Of a stretch of DNA of 64,000 bases, positions 20,301-32,859 are shown piece after piece. The notes below the pieces were generated by a model, which worked only from the letters and a program-made list of their open reading frames with translations, was not told where the DNA came from and did no database searches. Made by a program: the position numbers and the translations under genes. Within the stretch, counting starts at the first letter, position 1. Each line of letters begins with the position of its first letter. Source of the stretch: Lotus japonicus (lineage: Eukaryota; Streptophyta; Magnoliopsida; Fabales; Fabaceae); NCBI RefSeq assembly GCF_012489685.1, contig NC_080046.1:60998195-61062194 (forward strand), in the 5' to 3' direction.

Positions 20301-21277
20301 GAAAAACCGTGAAGAAAATAAATGAAATATATGGCATAAAAATAATTAGTGCTATATTAAATTTTTTTAAAATGGGAAAGAAATAAAAACAAAAGTTTTA
20401 TTCTAAAACAACACTTAAAAATTAGAGGAGTAACTTATATCATGCATAAGAATAAAGAAATTTAATAAATAATAAATATATTAATTTTAAATGCATTCTA
20501 TTGTATTACCATTTTATTCATTAATAATGCTTTATTCTATTCAATGTATATCATGATAAGATATGAGATAGTGTATGCTATTAGTATTTCATAAATTTTA
20601 TAAATAAGGTACGTTTTCAAATATATAAATTAATTATTTTATATCAATAATTATTTCAAACAAAATTGTAACTTTTATTATTCTTTTGCTTCAAATGTAC
20701 ATTCATTTATTGACAGTATGGTTTTATTTCCCTCCTTAAATTCCTATTGACTATTCATTTCCAATTAATTGTTTTTATAAATTACTATTAAATTTCCATT
20801 TATGTTATTATGTTACTCTCTTCTTCATTGAACCATGAGGGGCATCTGAATTTTGGATCCAAATTTTAGGCAACATCCAAAAAAAGCTCATATATAAATA
20901 TATTTTATGAGGGGACAAAAAATGTCAAACTTCTTAATTATATTAAATTTTCTCCCCTTCTTATCATGAAATAAAGTATTAAATTTTTTATTTATAACTT
21001 ATATTATTTTTTAAAAAAAGAAGAAAATTAAATATATAATGAAATATAGTAATATAAATATATAATTGACTGAATAATAATTACTGTTTTCTTAATTTTT
21101 TAAAATGGGAAAGAAACCAAAACTATTTTTTTATTTTTAAAGAAAATTTCTTAAGGTGTTACGGATGTCTTCACCAATTAAAAGAACTGTAGCACGAAAT
21201 TTGAACTTATGTTCTCATCTTTAGAATGATCTAATTTGCTTGTACTAAACTAACATCTTCTTTATTCTAAGGCAACA
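20301..21277. other. AT-rich intergenic DNA
   Basis: No gene seen. The phrase 'ggagtaacttatatcatgcataagaataaa' near 20425 recurs at 21507, so part of this region is an internal duplication. Confidence 0.5.
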
Positions 21278-21295
21278 CTTAAAAATTAAAGGAGT

Positions 21296-21493
21296 TTTTT
21301 ATTAGCAAAGATGTATTAGTAATAGCACAAGGGGTGCTTCCCTACAAAGATATTCAGAAAATACAAGAAGGGAAGAGGCCAGGTTCTAGAACTGGTTGAA
21401 GGCAACAAAAAATAAGCTAACAGATGAGATTATGAGAATAAGATCCCAACACTAGTCAACCAGTACTTCCTTCTTACGGTCCAACAACAACTC
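21296..21493 (-). mobile_element. 5'-truncated LINE with target duplication
   Basis: A 198-bp insert starts with a T-run and ends at the 5' truncation. Its minus strand ends 'GCACCCCTTGTGCTATTA...AAAAAA', a plant LINE 3' end. A perfect 18-bp duplication, CTTAAAAATTAAAGGAGT, flanks it (21278-21295 and 21494-21511). Confidence 0.82.
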
Positions 21494-21624
21494 CTTAAAA
21501 ATTAAAGGAGTGACTTATATCATGCATAAGAATAAATAATTTAGTAAATAATGAATATATTAATTGTAAATTTTATTTATTTTAGAATAAAAGACAAAAA
21601 AAAAATTTGTTTATTTAGTGTCTA

Positions 21625-21780
21625 ACATATGTTGATTCAGCTGGTAAGAAAGTTCTTCCTCTCAGAAAGTTTGGTATTTGATTCTCGTTATTAATGTGTA
21701 AACTGTGTTGGTGGATGATTTGATAGTACCTTTCTAAATGATCTATGGTCTTGGAGGTAAACCCTGAGTCCCTAACATAT
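21625..21780 (+). mobile_element. Possible tRNA-derived SINE relic
   Basis: 'GATTCAGCTGGTAAGA' resembles a polymerase III box A, and 'GGTATTTGATTCTCG' about 45 bp on resembles box B with decay. The boundaries and tail are unclear. Confidence 0.3.
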
Positions 21781-22124
21781 AGTAATAATCCAACCCGAAC
21801 CTACCCAGATTTTTAGAAACTTTTTCTATTGTATAGTGATTGGTGAGCATGTTTAAAATTCATGGCTACCGACGATTCCCTCAGGCCGCAAAATAACTAA
21901 CCATATCCATTGAATTGTCATTTTTTGATTCTAAAATCATATAAAGATACAGAGGATTAATGAATCCCTTCATATAGCCAAATTGGATTACAATAATCTC
22001 AACCGTGCAACCACGTCTTAATTTGTACACAAAGTTCTTGACGATTCATCGTGTGCACCACCTTCTTAATTCTCTCCTATATTTTCCCTTCACCGGTTTG
22101 CTAGCTTTCTCAAACTCACTACCA

Positions 22125-23614
22125 ATGGCCACTTCAACCACTCTCCTAGTACTACTCCTCTCATGGTTTCTACCAACACTGAATGCACATTCAGAAAAGG
22201 TACATGACCCTCTATCTGATAATTATATTCCAAGCTACATCCCCAAGAGTCAAGAAAATCAAAATGTGGTCATGAACACAATAGACTCTTGTTGGCGAGC
22301 CAAATCAAATTGGGCTTCAAACCGAAAATCATTAGCAGATTGTGCAATTGGTTTTGGCAAAGATGCTATTGGAGGCAAATTTGGAGAAATATATGAAGTA
22401 ACTGACCCCTCTGATGACCCTGTGAGCCCAAAACCAGGCACACTTCGTTATGGTGTGGTCCAAACAGAGCCTCTCTGGATAATTTTTTCCAAGGACATGG
22501 TTATCAAGCTCAAGAATGAGCTCATTGTGAATAGCTACAAGACCATTGATGGGAGAGGTGCCAAGGTGGAGATTGCAAATGGCCCTTGCATTACAATACA
22601 AGGTGTGAGCCATGTCATTGTTCATGGAATTAGCATTCATGATTGTAAACCTGGTGAGGCAGCCATGGTTATGAGCAATGTTGACCATGTTGGGCACCGT
22701 GAAGGCTCTGATGGAGATGCCATTACTATATTTGCTTCCTCTAATGTCTGGATTGATCATTGCTTCTTTGCTCGTTGCGCTGATGGTCTCACCGATGTTA
22801 CTCATGCCTCAACTGCTGTCACGATCTCAAACAATTACTTCACCCAGCACGACAAAGTAAGAAAAATTAGTTTTTCACGAATCAAAGCAACAATGACTGA
22901 ATTTTTTAGGATAATTTTCTCATTAAGCTAAATGTTATGCTTGCAGGTGATGCTGCTGGGACATAATGATGAATACAGTGCAGATAGAATAATGAGGGTA
23001 ACGGTAGCTTTCAACCGTTTTGGCAGTGGCCTAATTGAAAGAATGCCACGGTGAGAGTGAGTGGCTACTAAATTTGAAGATTCATTAATAAATTCTGCAT
23101 TTACTCATTTGTTTGATGGCATAATGTACAGGGTAAGATTTGGTTATGCTCATGTAGTCAACAACCGGTATGATGAGTGGCTTATGTATGCTATTGGTGG
23201 CAGTGCTGACCCTACCATTTTCAGTGAAGGGAACTACTTTATAGCTTCAAATGATTCTGCTGCAAAACAGGTTAGAAAAGAATAATATTAAGTAAAGGGC
23301 ACAATGGCTTCTCATAGATTGTAATAACAAGTTAATAACAGATCAAAGATTTCAGTCATATATATACTGAGTGAGGTGTTACTCATTGATGACAGGTTAC
23401 CAAGAGGGAAACTAGTGGAAAATGGAATAATTGGAAATGGAGGAGTTCCAAGGATGAATTCATAAATGGAGCTTATTTTGTGCCATCTGGGTATGGAAGT
23501 TGTACCCCAATGTATTCATCTGCTCAAAAATTTAATGCGGCCCAGCCATCCATGGTGCCTCTATTAACTCTCAATGCAGGACCACTGGATTGTAATGTTA
23601 ACAAAGCATGCTAA
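22125..23614 (+). CDS. Pectate lyase (polysaccharide lyase family 1)
   Basis: Four exons (22125-22856, 22947-23050, 23132-23270, 23396-23614) splice in frame to 397 residues, normal for plant pectate lyases. The enzyme cleaves de-esterified homogalacturonan by beta-elimination with Ca2+ in the cell wall. Residues 1-22 form a signal peptide (LLVLLLSWF core). Family hallmarks include [105 protein letters not shown] and a Cys-rich end CNVNKAC. The frame is open 40 codons upstream, but the ATG at 22125 gives the signal peptide, so it is preferred. Some positions are unusual: [10 protein letters not shown] replaces the common GxRxxxDGD phrase, and [10 protein letters not shown] replaces DHxxLSNCADG. 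It appears intact. Confidence 0.93.
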
Positions 23615-24050
23615 TTTCTACCTGTTTTCTTAACTTTTTTTCCTTTTTTTTTTTTGTGATTTTGTATTCTGAGAGCCCCCAATTTGGCATTTTTATCTGA
23701 AGACATGGATGTATACAGTATACTCTACCCATTTTCACAGTCATTTTTATATCAATTGGAAGAAAGCTAGAATATGTTTTCATTAGTTATATATCTCAGC
23801 TCACCATTGGAATTTCACATCAGAGTGTTTTTTTTTTCTAATAAACTTTACAAAGATTTCAAGCCAACAATAATAAAGAGGACAGTAGGAAACTGGGAAA
23901 AATTGGGAAGTAACTTGACTATGAAGCAACATCAAGCCCTGTATAATTGTATAAATAAACAAAAGTACAAAACTAATAGCTAAGGGCAAAAAGAGTAGCT
24001 AAAGCAAGATGTGTTTGTATGGTTCTGTCTTCATACTATGTGATCTGTTT

Positions 24051-25270
24051 TCAGAATAGCCTATTTTCATTGCTCTGAACTCCACATGTGATTGGTGCTT
24101 TAGCTCTCACTCTCTTCAAGTACCAAATACCAGCTCCAATTCCAAACGCGCTTGCAGCGGAAACTCCAGTAACAGTCCCTAAAGCCATAATTTCAACACA
24201 CAACCACAAATATAAGCTTAGATTTTCACTCAAAACACATATCTCATGGCAAATCTTCGTCTATTTCACTCACCTGCGATAACTTGGACCCTCCTTTGGT
24301 GCTGTGCAGTGTCATAATCTGCCAAATAAACAATTAAATTTACTCTGTCAATCCATTTAAGAAAACTCTAAAATATAAAGTTACACACAAACATTCCCAA
24401 TTGCAATTATGTAGTTGAATTTGAACTACATAACAATAGCATACCTTTACAATGGGTAGTGGAATTTCCATCCTTACAAAGGCACATGAAACTCTGAGCC
24501 ACAGTATCAAATCCACAAGTACCACCTCCTTTCACTGGATCCTGGCACTGCAAGCATCTTGTAGTTACAGGAATATCAAAATCAACCCTGATCCCATACT
24601 CAGGCACTTGATCATATGGTTGAGGTGCCCCAACATTCCTCCAATAAACGCTAGCATAACTAGTACAATACTTAAGCATCAACCTCAAAGACTCAGTAGC
24701 TTTAGGATAGTAAGAGCAGCAAGAGCTTCCAGTGAGAGCAAAAGAGCACCGTGGCAAATGCCTGCAGAGATAGCTAGCACTGTCACAAGACGAATCACAG
24801 TGCTCAGGAAAACGCTCACAGAACATGGGCTTAGGCTGAATGATCACGTGATCCTCACTGCAGTTGAAGAACATGTACTCATTCTGAGGAGAAAGCTTGA
24901 AACGTGTGCTGGTGTCCAAGCTGAACGGCCTAGTGGGGCGAAAACTCTCGCCGTCGTCGCAGTTCCACATGAAGGGGTCAGTGACCACAACGTGTGGATC
25001 AGAGTAGCTCAGGTTGCGAACTTGGTATTTTCCTGAAGGTGTTCTGAGCTCGAGCTTTTCTGCGTCGGAACAGACGAGGATGTGGCGGTAGTAGGGGCTG
25101 CCGCAGCCATCGTCGATGCCGAAAGGGTAGTTGATGGGGATGTCACCGCAGGAGGTTCTGCAGATGGTGGATTGAGAATGTACTGTGAGTGTGAGAAATG
25201 AGAGAATTAGTTGAGTGACTGGTAATAACATTGTAATATGAAGCAAACTACTCATCACTGAAGATAGCAT
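24051..25270 (-). CDS. Galacturonan-binding WAK-like membrane protein without kinase
   Basis: Three exons (25270 to 24445, 24318 to 24274, 24178 to 24051) encode 332 residues. After a signal peptide (residues 1-33) comes a GUB_WAK_bind domain, the pectin-binding extracellular module of wall-associated kinases: CRTSCGDIPINYPFGIDDGCG, then many paired cysteines (for example CERFPEHCDSSCDS). A second Cys-rich stretch, CLQCQDPVKGGGTCGFD, follows. Near the C-terminus a hydrophobic segment (GVSAASAFGIGAGIWYL) predicts one membrane span. About 20 residues follow (KRVRAKAPITCG...), so there is no kinase domain. The protein probably sits in the plasma membrane facing the wall. It is convergent with the pectate lyase. 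The ATG at 25270 is the first of several; 25255 is also possible. Confidence 0.9.
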
Positions 25271-27320
25271 AGAAAATGAACTAGATGGTTTCTGAATGAG
25301 AGGTTGTGATGTGAAGTAACTTAACTACAGCAGATTGTTGAAGAAATTAAGAAGGAATATAGCAGATTATAGTCTGCTTTTGCTTTTGTTAACTTTTGGT
25401 TTCTTTAATCTTTGCATGTGTCCACTTTGCTTGTTGCTTTTGCTTTCTGCATTGTGAAGCTGGGACAGAATATTGAAAGAGGATAAGTTTAATTTTTTGT
25501 GGGCTGATGAAGGGGTTTAATTGGACTCAATTGGATTGAACTAAGTTATTTGGGCTTAGAAAAACTTGTCTATGGACCATATACTGAAAATGTGTTTTTT
25601 GTGTATAATACAACACCACTCTGCCCCAGCATTATCAATTGATTGTGGTAGCATTTTCAATTGGGCTTAAACCTTGTTGGCATAATCTGTTTACCCAATC
25701 TTTATAAACCTGGCACCTTACATTCCAAACTTTTTTAAAAGAAAACTTCATTAATTAAAAAAATGAAATAGACAGAATTATATCAATATTGATAAAAAAC
25801 AAAAGCTAATATATCAATAGGAACCTCCTCAACTCAGGGATATCTTCTCCTTAGTCCTTAGTAAAATAATTAGCGCCCCTATTATGATTCCTACGAACAA
25901 AGGAAATATCAATAAAATTAAAATCTAAAGATATATCATGGAAGTCTATAATAAATTAATAATTGTTCTCATGGTAAATGTTCGAATGCAAACCAAAGAG
26001 CATTTGTTGTAGTATTTTTAGCGTGTTTTAATACATGTTAAAACACGCTTGTTAGAGCTTATTCACTAAAGAAAACACTAAATAAACTCTCATAAGTGCT
26101 ATTTAGTCTGTGTCCAAACATGTTCAGATTTTCTAGTAGATAAGCTCTGACTGGAGACCGCTAGTATTCAAACGGGCCATGGACTAATATCTCTTGCAGT
26201 TTCTACTCAGGATCCTTCTATTAGTAATATTATCCGTCATTGACCCATTGCATTAAAAAATAGGACTAATTTTGAATATCTACCATACCATGTGCTTTCA
26301 CCTTAAAATTCTCAAACTTCTTCTCCTTCTTTTAGCTTAATTAATCTGACAATGCAGAAAATGTAATATGCAAATGCTAAAACAGAGAAATTTCGGTCTC
26401 TTAATGGAGACAATTTTTGAATTGGGGGCCCTGCCCCACAAACCAGATCTTTGAATGGGATTGAAGTTTGAAAGCAAGTATGTTGCTAGCTTAATTACCT
26501 TGTCAAGAAGACTTTACTAGTATGATCCCTTACTTTGTCTGTAAAGATGCTCTTAATGGTAGAAAATCTGCCGAAATCTTTTTGACCGTACGTCAAAAGA
26601 TTTTATTAATTAACCAAACCTGGTTACATAAAGCAGAAAACTTTTGAATTGTATCTGCAAAAGGTGAAGGTCTTATGTTTCAAACGAGATTCACATGGAC
26701 GATGTACCTTTTTTTTTGCTTCATCTGAAAACACATGGACGATGTACCTAATTATATAATCATACTTTATTTGTTCATACCAAATATATGATCAATTTAT
26801 AATTTTGTGTTTGTTAATATATAAGTATGACTAAGTAACAAAACTCTTCCTTTAAATATTGATCAACTGTTGCATTTCATGACTCAAATATAAAATCAAT
26901 GATTAAATTTGATTAATCCGCCTCCACAGGTTGATTCACAGGTGAATGACTGTGAACATATTGTTTAAAGAAAAAGCCTCATTTGAAATCTTGTCACACT
27001 GTCCAGCATAATCACCGAAAAAAAAATTGTAGTATTATCAAGTAGCTATAATGGTAGATGGACATACGGCAATTCCAATCCAACATCAATCTAACACAGA
27101 ATAATGTTACTTTCACACTTTTAAAAGAGGTGGAATAAGGAGAAATATATGAAGAAAAGAAAAAGTAAGAGATAGAAAGTATGTGATGTGATAGATGATG
27201 AGATGAGAGAAATATAAATGAAAATATGTGGAAATAAATAAAGTGTTTAGAAAGTGAGGTGTGTACATATCATTATTGATCTAACACATACAAAATTACA
27301 AATTGAGGGTGTCAGTTATC
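25271..27320. other. Intergenic DNA
   Basis: No gene is supported. Around 25740-25900 an A/T-rich run followed by low-complexity sequence may be a LINE tail. At 26691-26750 the phrase 'acatggacgatgtacct' occurs twice, separated by a T-run and about 15 bp. Confidence 0.5.
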
Positions 27321-27323
27321 GAT

Positions 27324-27953
27324 GACCGCCACAATCTACAAAGTAAAAGAAAATATTTTCTTTGAAAAAAAACTACAAATTTGCATATTTATTTTGTGGA
27401 AAGTTTAAAACTCCCACTAAACTTTTTCATTTATTTAAGGAATGTTGCATAATCATCACAACATTGCATGTTTATTTCGTTGGTGTTTTGAAACTCTCAC
27501 TAAAGCGACGTTGTATTTTAACTCCTCGCATTTAGTGATTGTTGGAAACCCCACTAATCACATATGTAGGATGTATGTTGGAAAACACTAGATTCACATA
27601 TAAATGACCATCAAATAACACAATATTTTCTCTCATGACTAAATTTAAAATTGGCCATTAATTAAAAACTTGAACCAACACCATTGATTTAGTATAAGTA
27701 GTATATAATTGATTCTCCTCAAGTAATTTCTGAGGAATTGTGTTCTTATATATTGACCATTTGTCCATTTGCCCCCACCCTATTCGACATATGCATTAGA
27801 GGCAGTTTTCAACAGCCGTTAAAAGTAACGTGTAAAAAAAATTAGTGGGGGATTTTTGACTTCTAAAAATAAAACATGTAAATATGCGATGATTACTGTG
27901 GCATTTCAACAACACCAAAATCCTTTTTTAATACGCTACAAGTTGTGGCGGTT
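27324..27953. mobile_element. Foldback or Mutator-like element with degenerate inverted ends
   Basis: The ends share ACCGCCACAA in inverted orientation (about 27325-27334 and 27944-27953). The inner flanks are also inverted relatives: 'taatcatc', 'catgtttattt', 'cccactaa' and 'acgtt...ttttaac' occur in both arms. No transposase is present. No clear target duplication was found. Confidence 0.45.
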
Positions 27954-30900
27954 AGAAAGAAACTGTCATAATCTCCATATGTCCCTTGTATGTCGTCATA
28001 TCAATATATTCAAGAATTATTGTTGAAAAATATTAGCTAGACAACTAACTCTATCACAATGTGAATATTCTTACTCGAAAAGAAATATACTTTTTTGGTA
28101 CATCGAAAAAAGAAATTGCATCTTTAAGAGATTGATTCTCGAGTCTCCTCCACCTTACTCTGTTACTCATATGTTTCTAACTCTTACCACTTAAACTATC
28201 ATTCGAAGAAAAGAAATGTACTAAGAGATTAGATAGGAAGTAAAAACTTGGATGAAATAGTTTATCTGAAATCTTTGGTAATCGCTTAAAATATGAAAAC
28301 ACTTAATGTGAGATAGAAATAAATCAAAGATAAAATAATATATGATGTGATAAAACAAAACTACTTAAAAAAATATTGTATGTTACTGTAGTGTGATTTA
28401 CGAATCGGGTTATTGAACACGAGGCTATGAATGGTATAATGTGAAAAGTATCCATGGTTTGCTTGGGATCGCACGCCAACAGGAGCTGTCTTGATGCCGT
28501 TCGCCGCATGGAGGCCAATGGAGTCTGCATTTTTTCTACAAATCCCTGCTGTCACAACCTAACCTCCCTCCCTCACACTACATTTCTACGTCATGCAACT
28601 AAGCCACGTGGGGCAGGATCTAATCGTCAACCTAAATCCTAGTCAACTCTCTCACTTTAATTTTCTCCCCTCTTGATTTCTTTTCTCCCTTTGAAATTGG
28701 AATGCCCCCTTATTTAATTATCTTTCACATTATTATTATATGTACTCTACATATATAGCAATATAGCATACTCTGCCTCTACTCTCCCATCTTAATCACC
28801 CCACCTTATGATGCCTATTCATATAATTTTTTAGATTGTCTTCATCAATAATTGAACTAAATTGTTTAAAAAATAACTCGACTCATCCTCATTCAATTTG
28901 AAAATAGGTCTACTTCTATTTTTTTATTTATAGAAAATTTGAGATTAGAGACCCGACGGTGATATATGTAGTAAACGATAAATAATGCAATAGACACGTC
29001 ATTGACTCTACTTATTTTAATTTTAATTTTGTCTATATTTCTTGAAAGAAAAACCTGTATATTACCTGCATTTGCTGACCAACGACCAAGAATGTCTGAC
29101 TAGTTATGCTGATAATAATAATTTTTCCTTTTTCATTGGAAAAAATTAGCTGTGTAAGTTTGGTTGCTTTGGTCCCTCAAATTGAATATGCTTTGAAAAT
29201 TAAATCATGAAATGTAATGGTTTGAATTTGTGCTCTGCTCTAATGACCCTCTTTAATTTGTTAAGGTGCCGTTTGTTTTCTAAAACTGCACCTAAATAAC
29301 ATTACCACGTTCTGAATCAATGGTTTTCTATATTCTTAAAGTGGAAACCTTTTTCCTCATTGTAATAAAAAGCAACCCTTTCTCATGCTTTTGGAAAACC
29401 AAATTTCTTCACGGAACTCTTAATTTCTCTGGGCGTCGTAAATGATTTTGAACGCGGTCGCCATCTCTTTCTACTCTAAATCAATTCCAACAGCCATGCA
29501 TGCAGACATTATCCACTTTTTCAATGTTATGGGTCCTGAGTCCAAGTCATGTGTTTGGCCAATGAGCTAAATGGATCAATAAATAAAACACCTAATACTT
29601 TACATGAATTTGACTGAAGAAAGTCATTTACAAAGAAAAAGCTGCAGGCATAACTTTTTCAATTTTTTTTAATCAAAAAAGTATATCCCGTCAAATATTA
29701 CTGTAAGACTGAATCTACAGTGCTATCACACTTTCAGACATTACAAGTAAAATGTCCAGAACTTGAGAAAAATTGCTTCAATTGGTCAAGAAAAAAAGAG
29801 TAAAAATTGAACACACGATATTAATTTGGGTAAAATTTTCATGATCTGCACTGATTGGTCGATTTTGCTTTGAGCCATGTTATAAATATTCTTGTGCACG
29901 TACTACTTAGTCAACGTTAAGCCGACATGACGTTATGTATGTTCATTGCTTTGGTGGTATTCTTTTTTGGGAGGGCATAATATGAAGTTTTTGTTTCAAA
30001 CAAGGACTCTTCCTACCTAGTCACGGTAAAGAAAGGAAGCTCGAGTTGGTTCTTTTTTCTTTGTTGGGAAACTTATACATCGTTTTGCCTTTTCCTTCAA
30101 ATTTGGGCTATTTTTCAAAAGAAGTAATAAAGGCAATTTGAAAGAGACTAAAGTTAAAGAATAACGTCGCAAGAAATTGAAATTTGCTTCTACCATGCAG
30201 GCATGGAAAGGAAGAAAAAGTTGTATGTACGGATATTATTAAACAAGTATGTCTACTTCTTATATAATTTCCTCCCGGCTTTAATACGTTTACACTTAAA
30301 TTTTGCCTACAAATAAAGAGATAGAGAGAGAGAGAAAAAATGAGCGATATGATAAATGAAGTAGTAGGAAAAAAAAGAAATATATATAAAGAAAAAGCAA
30401 ATAAAATTGAGATGGAAGAAAAAAATTAAGTGTGTATGCCTATTTCCCATTTTAATGCCGGATTCTATGGTGCACCAATGGACTAGTATGTGAAATTTTT
30501 CGTTTAAAAAATACTCTCATACTTCCCAACCACACTATGTTTCGCCGGAGCAAGCAACATGCAATGGAAGAACCACCCATAGGATTGTCACCCTCTGCTT
30601 CTCCACGACCTTTAGAAATGCCTCATCTCGAACCTTTAGATCAACACCATCACGCTCCCTCATCTCATCATGGCTCCGCGTACGTCGTGACAGCGAGCCC
30701 AAACACGCCATTTTTTTCTAAACAGAAGAGGAAAAATCATATCCCCCAGCAATATGTGAAGCAACTACACGATGGAGAGGTACATAGGGAAAACGAAATA
30801 GAGAGAACTTGGGAGAGAGGATGCGGTCGAGAGAGACTAGTGCCAGAGATTGCACGACGCCATGGCTTCAAGTGCAACTCAAGAAAAAGGTGAGACAACA

Positions 30901-31821
30901 ACTTGGAGGCATAGTGGCGTCGCTTTAAAGCTAATTACATATAAAGGCAATGCTTTAATTTTACTCATTGTATTCGAGTTAGCCCCCATTGTGCTGTTTT
31001 GAATGCAATGGCTAGACTTATCAAACAATAAAAATAAAGGCGGTATGATGTGGTGTTTAGCTCAATCATGTCCATTTGTTGTCGCGTTGGTTGGCTTGAG
31101 GGTAAAGGATCGCTAGGGTTTGGTTGGACGAGGTTGAGGTTGAGTGATGAGGATATGGTGCGACATGATGGTGGTCGGGTGGCAGTTAGGGTTGGGTTTT
31201 TGGGAAAAGGACAAATTTAGGAAGTTGATGGCTTGTAGTGGCTGATCTTGATCCCAATGTGGAAGATATGGTTGTGGGCAAGATATAGGCTTGGCTTTGG
31301 ATAAGTTTCATTTTGATGGAGGGAGTTCCACTGGTGGTGGTCTTCGGTGAGTGGTTTGAGGTGATGGTGATTTTCGAGAATGATTATTGTTCTGGTTGGG
31401 CTAGGGAGACTTAATGGTGGTTGTTTGAGGCTTGAAACTCGAAAGTGGTCGCATTGCATTTGTAGAAGACCTCTCTATGTCTACAGCAACGGGACTCACA
31501 AGAGTTGTCTTCAAAGGGCAGTTCTAGCCAAGGTAGACATGAGATTGATGGTGGTGTGTATGAGAAGTGGTGATATGTGGTCAACTTTTGTAGTTTGATT
31601 TTTTATCTAGGAAGGAGGGAGCTAGGGAGAGAATAAATTAGTAGTATTTTGATCATCGTAACATTTAAATTTCAATTCAGATTAAAAAGAACTATATATC
31701 ATAGTCTATTTTTTTAGTGAACAACGGTAGACGACACCAATTACAATGGAAGTTGTCTAGTCTACCATGATGCCTAGTGATCAATGAGTGGATCAAAATG
31801 TAAAAAAAAATTGTATATGAC
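27954..31821. other. Long intergenic stretch, no supported gene
   Basis: A 118-codon frame at 30537-30893 and G-rich sequence at 31060-31460 show no recognisable domain. At 28430-28560 a short frame (WDRTPTGAVLMPFAAWRPME, plus strand) looks protein-like but is not recognised. The rest is AT-rich. Confidence 0.45.
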
Positions 31822-32199
31822 TGTTCTGTACTAGGGCAAGCTTATGTAAGAGAAAGACAAAAGGTAAACCCTAGCAGAGCACTAAAATAGCAAAACTACC
31901 ATAAAAGGAATATTCTCATTAATGCTGAAAAAGTTGGTCTCGTACAAGTGGATGACCTCCCCTTTTATAGAGGGGGTGGTCATGATATGGATCTTTCCTA
32001 TATTTGGGCCTGACAATCAGGGCCCAAATCCCCGTACACATAAGACAAATCCAAAGGAATCTTCCAGCTGGCTTGTGGGTCCATCACCTAAGGGAGGGCA
32101 ATGAAGCTCGTCATGTTGCCTTTCCCGCCTTGGCTATCGTCAATGGTTTATTGTTCATTTTGGGCGGGACATAATCATCTTTATGTCCCGCCCAGTCCA
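31822..32199 (-). repeat. 3' LTR of the complete Tat-type element
   Basis: In the sense direction it begins TGGACTGGGC, the same ten bases as the other Tat element's LTR, and ends TACAGAACA. It contains TATA (CTATAAAAGG, minus strand, about 31965-31974). Confidence 0.93.
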
Positions 32200-32557
32200 C
32201 ATGCCCCCAAGACATGAGACTCGAGTAAAGAGTTGAAATGTCTTCATCATGTTACCTAGTAGTTCGCCTCTATTGTTTATTCGTTCATCGCCATTTTACC
32301 TTCGTTGTTACATCGCCATTTTCACGCTTCGCCACCTTTGTTGCCGTTTCAAAGATATGTCGCCATTAATCATAACCGTCAACCACGTCTTTTCAACTGA
32401 CGCACGTATCCTTATTTTCCGGGATTTCGTCATCATTTGTTATAAATGCAATCTTCAGTTGCGCGTCTCGAGGAGTAATGTCTTTTCGCTTCCTAACTTT
32501 TCGAATTTCAAATCCCACGATCCCACGATCTTCCCCCACTCATTCTCTCTCTTCCTC

Positions 32558-32567
32558 TCTCTATAAA
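32558..32567 (+). promoter_or_regulatory. TATA box of the antisense accessory gene
   Basis: CTCTATAAAATC lies about 300 bp before the ATG at 32860. It is followed by a pyrimidine-rich leader with three tandem 'aactctgttcatcttctt' units (about 32785-32858). The promoter is inside the element, not in the LTR. Confidence 0.6.
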
Positions 32568-32859
32568 ATCCCCTTTTCACTTTTCATTTTTCACTTTTGC
32601 TCTGAAAACCCTTTTCACCGCAGCTTTCATTCTCTTCTTTGAACTCCGGTGAACCTTTTCTTCCTCCGGCCGTCGTCATTGCGCGGTGCTCCCCTATCGC
32701 CGACGTTCTCCTTTCTCAAATTCACGTTTCTCCCTCTGGTTAGTTTTTCTCTTTCTTGAGACTCTTCGTTTACTTCTTTTTTCTGACTCTGTTCATCTTC
32801 TTTCTTCTTTTAACTCTGTTCATCTTCTTTTTACTTTTAACTCTGTTCATCTTCTTTTT

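Noticed and set aside
30537..30893. 118-residue open frame with ATG
   Set aside because: No recognisable domain, no splice or promoter signals, in intergenic DNA. Kept only as a note in the intergenic entry.
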